This document shows, piece after piece, positions 6,014-6,728 of a DNA stretch of 6,728 nt. The DNA lies in NCBI GenBank assembly GCA_012798935.1, contig JAAZMG010000086.1, forward strand, positions 1 to 6,728, written 5' to 3'. The translations under genes and the position numbers were made by a program. Source of the stretch: Tissierellia bacterium (GTDB lineage Bacteria > Bacillota > Clostridia > Tissierellales > Tepidimicrobiaceae). The first letter of the stretch is position 1. Every line of letters begins with the position of its first letter. The notes beneath the pieces are model-generated. The model saw nothing but the letters and a program-made list of their open reading frames with translations, was not told where the DNA came from and ran no database searches.

Positions 6014-6037
6014 AAAGAGAGCAGTACTGCTCTCTTT
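6014..6037 (-). terminator. Hairpin after the 207-residue gene
   Basis: A perfect 24-bp palindrome, AAAGAGAGCAGT and its complement, begins 7 nt after the stop codon at 6045. The stem is stable. On the minus strand it is followed only by UUUAAUUAU, a modest U-tract, while on the plus strand it is followed by five T. It probably ends the minus-strand transcript, as no plus-strand gene leads to it. Confidence 0.75.
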
Positions 6038-6044
6038 TTATTAA

Positions 6045-6668
6045 CTATGGTTCTGGGTATAAATCCTCAAATTGCGGCGGGAAGAAGTCTGGAAATTCTA
6101 AATAATCAAAGTTGTCACAGATATCTTCAGGACTAAACTCCTCACAAGGATCTGGTGGAGGACAATATCCAAAGGTAGGTATTAATAATTGAACCGTTCC
6201 TACTACCTTAACTATTATAAATACACCTGCTGCAAAAGTTAATGTATCCTCAGTTTGAATTGGCTGACCTAACTTATCAGAACTTGTTTCTACTACTATT
6301 CTAAACTCAAATTCATCCCTTGCATCTGGAATAAACATAATTATATCTTTTAATATATCTGGTAGAAACCCTTCTATAATTTTACCTTCCGTGGTAATTA
6401 TCTCAAAAGGTATCCTTAATGTAAATCTTACTCTTCTAAAATTAGGTGTATTATCAATGTCAGTTACAATTAATGTCTTAGGCACAATAAAACCTGGCTT
6501 GAATTTTATATTTTCAAAAGTTTTTCCTTTTAAATCTATTTCTACTTTAGGAAAGCATTGTCTCTGCTGACAACTTGCAAATACTTTATCTACTATAATA
6601 CAATCACAATCCATAATTTCAAGTATTTGTCCCAAGTTTTCAACATCCAACTTGTTTAGCTCCTTCAT
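6045..6668 (-). CDS. Cysteine-containing protein, possibly spore-associated (SPOCS/DUF3794-like)
   Basis: I do not recognise this 207-residue protein with certainty. It has no signal peptide and no clear membrane segment. The N-terminal part has Cys21, Cys23, Cys33 and Cys38 in CDCIIVDKVFASCQQRQCF, followed by beta-rich sequence of alternating hydrophobic and charged residues (42-165), including RFTLRIPFEI and ARDEFEFRIVVETSS. This recalls the SPOCS/DUF3794 proteins of clostridial spore coats, inferred from pattern only. The tail (168-207) is very different: about 12 acidic residues, 10 Pro and 6 Phe, with Cys169, Cys175 and Cys184. Seven Cys in all could give disulfides or metal binding. AAGGAG precedes the ATG by 9-10 nt. 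It appears to be a single-gene unit with a hairpin after its stop; a CATAATAT element (6711-6718) upstream recalls a sporulation sigma -10. Confidence 0.75.
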   Translation of the reverse strand: MKELNKLDVENLGQILEIMDCDCIIVDKVFASCQQRQCFPKVEIDLKGKTFENIKFKPGFIVPKTLIVTDIDNTPNFRRVRFTLRIPFEIITTEGKIIEGFLPDILKDIIMFIPDARDEFEFRIVVETSSDKLGQPIQTEDTLTFAAGVFIIVKVVGTVQLLIPTFGYCPPPDPCEEFSPEDICDNFDYLEFPDFFPPQFEDLYPEP

Positions 6669-6728
6669 TCTTTTTCACTCCTTTAAATTTAATAATTTGA
6701 CTTTCAATTACATATTATGAATTAAGAA

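Noticed and set aside
5772..6044. Known riboswitch class in the dehydrogenase leader
   Set aside because: I looked for conserved cores such as those of c-di-GMP, SAM and T-box RNAs and found none; only simple hairpins are present.

Overview
The window looks like chromosomal DNA of a low-GC, anaerobic, endospore-forming member of the Clostridia. The evidence is a strongly A+T-rich composition with AT-ending codons, AGGAGG-type ribosome binding sites, a clostridial-style iscR-iscS-iscU operon, a match to the Spo0A box, and a cysteine-rich protein of a kind seen in spore formers. The genus cannot be fixed from the sequence. Every gene I support is on the minus strand, so the window is described right to left, in the direction of transcription.

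Right end (6728-5772): an unplaced 207-residue protein with cysteine pairs and an acidic Pro/Phe tail, closed by a hairpin. It is followed by a 273-bp gap holding a second intrinsic terminator, what may be the 3' remnant of a lost gene, and a structured leader. Next (5771-4470) is a complete UDP-sugar 6-dehydrogenase of the UDP-HexNAc type, standing alone, with a strong terminator.

Centre (4371-2240): the iron-sulfur operon. A consensus sigma-A promoter overlaps a close match to an IscR type 1 operator. It drives iscR (Rrf2 regulator), iscS (cysteine desulfurase) and iscU (scaffold), with 11 bp between iscR and iscS and none between iscS and iscU. IscS takes sulfur from cysteine, IscU assembles clusters on its three Cys, and IscR probably senses cluster supply and represses its own operon.

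Left end (2200-1): a double PRC-barrel protein preceded by two Spo0A-box-like repeats exactly 30 bp apart, then a 56-residue glycine-rich membrane-type small protein, a 28-bp palindrome, and an AI-2E/PerM-family membrane protein. Just beyond it lies a perfect-consensus sigma-A promoter for a gene outside the window.

I see no CRISPR array, tRNA, rRNA, intact mobile element, defence cluster or phage gene. The most interesting points are regulatory: the iscR operator, the Spo0A-like boxes, the ribosome-site-sequestering leader of the dehydrogenase, and the palindrome between the small protein and the permease. No clear new multi-gene system is visible.
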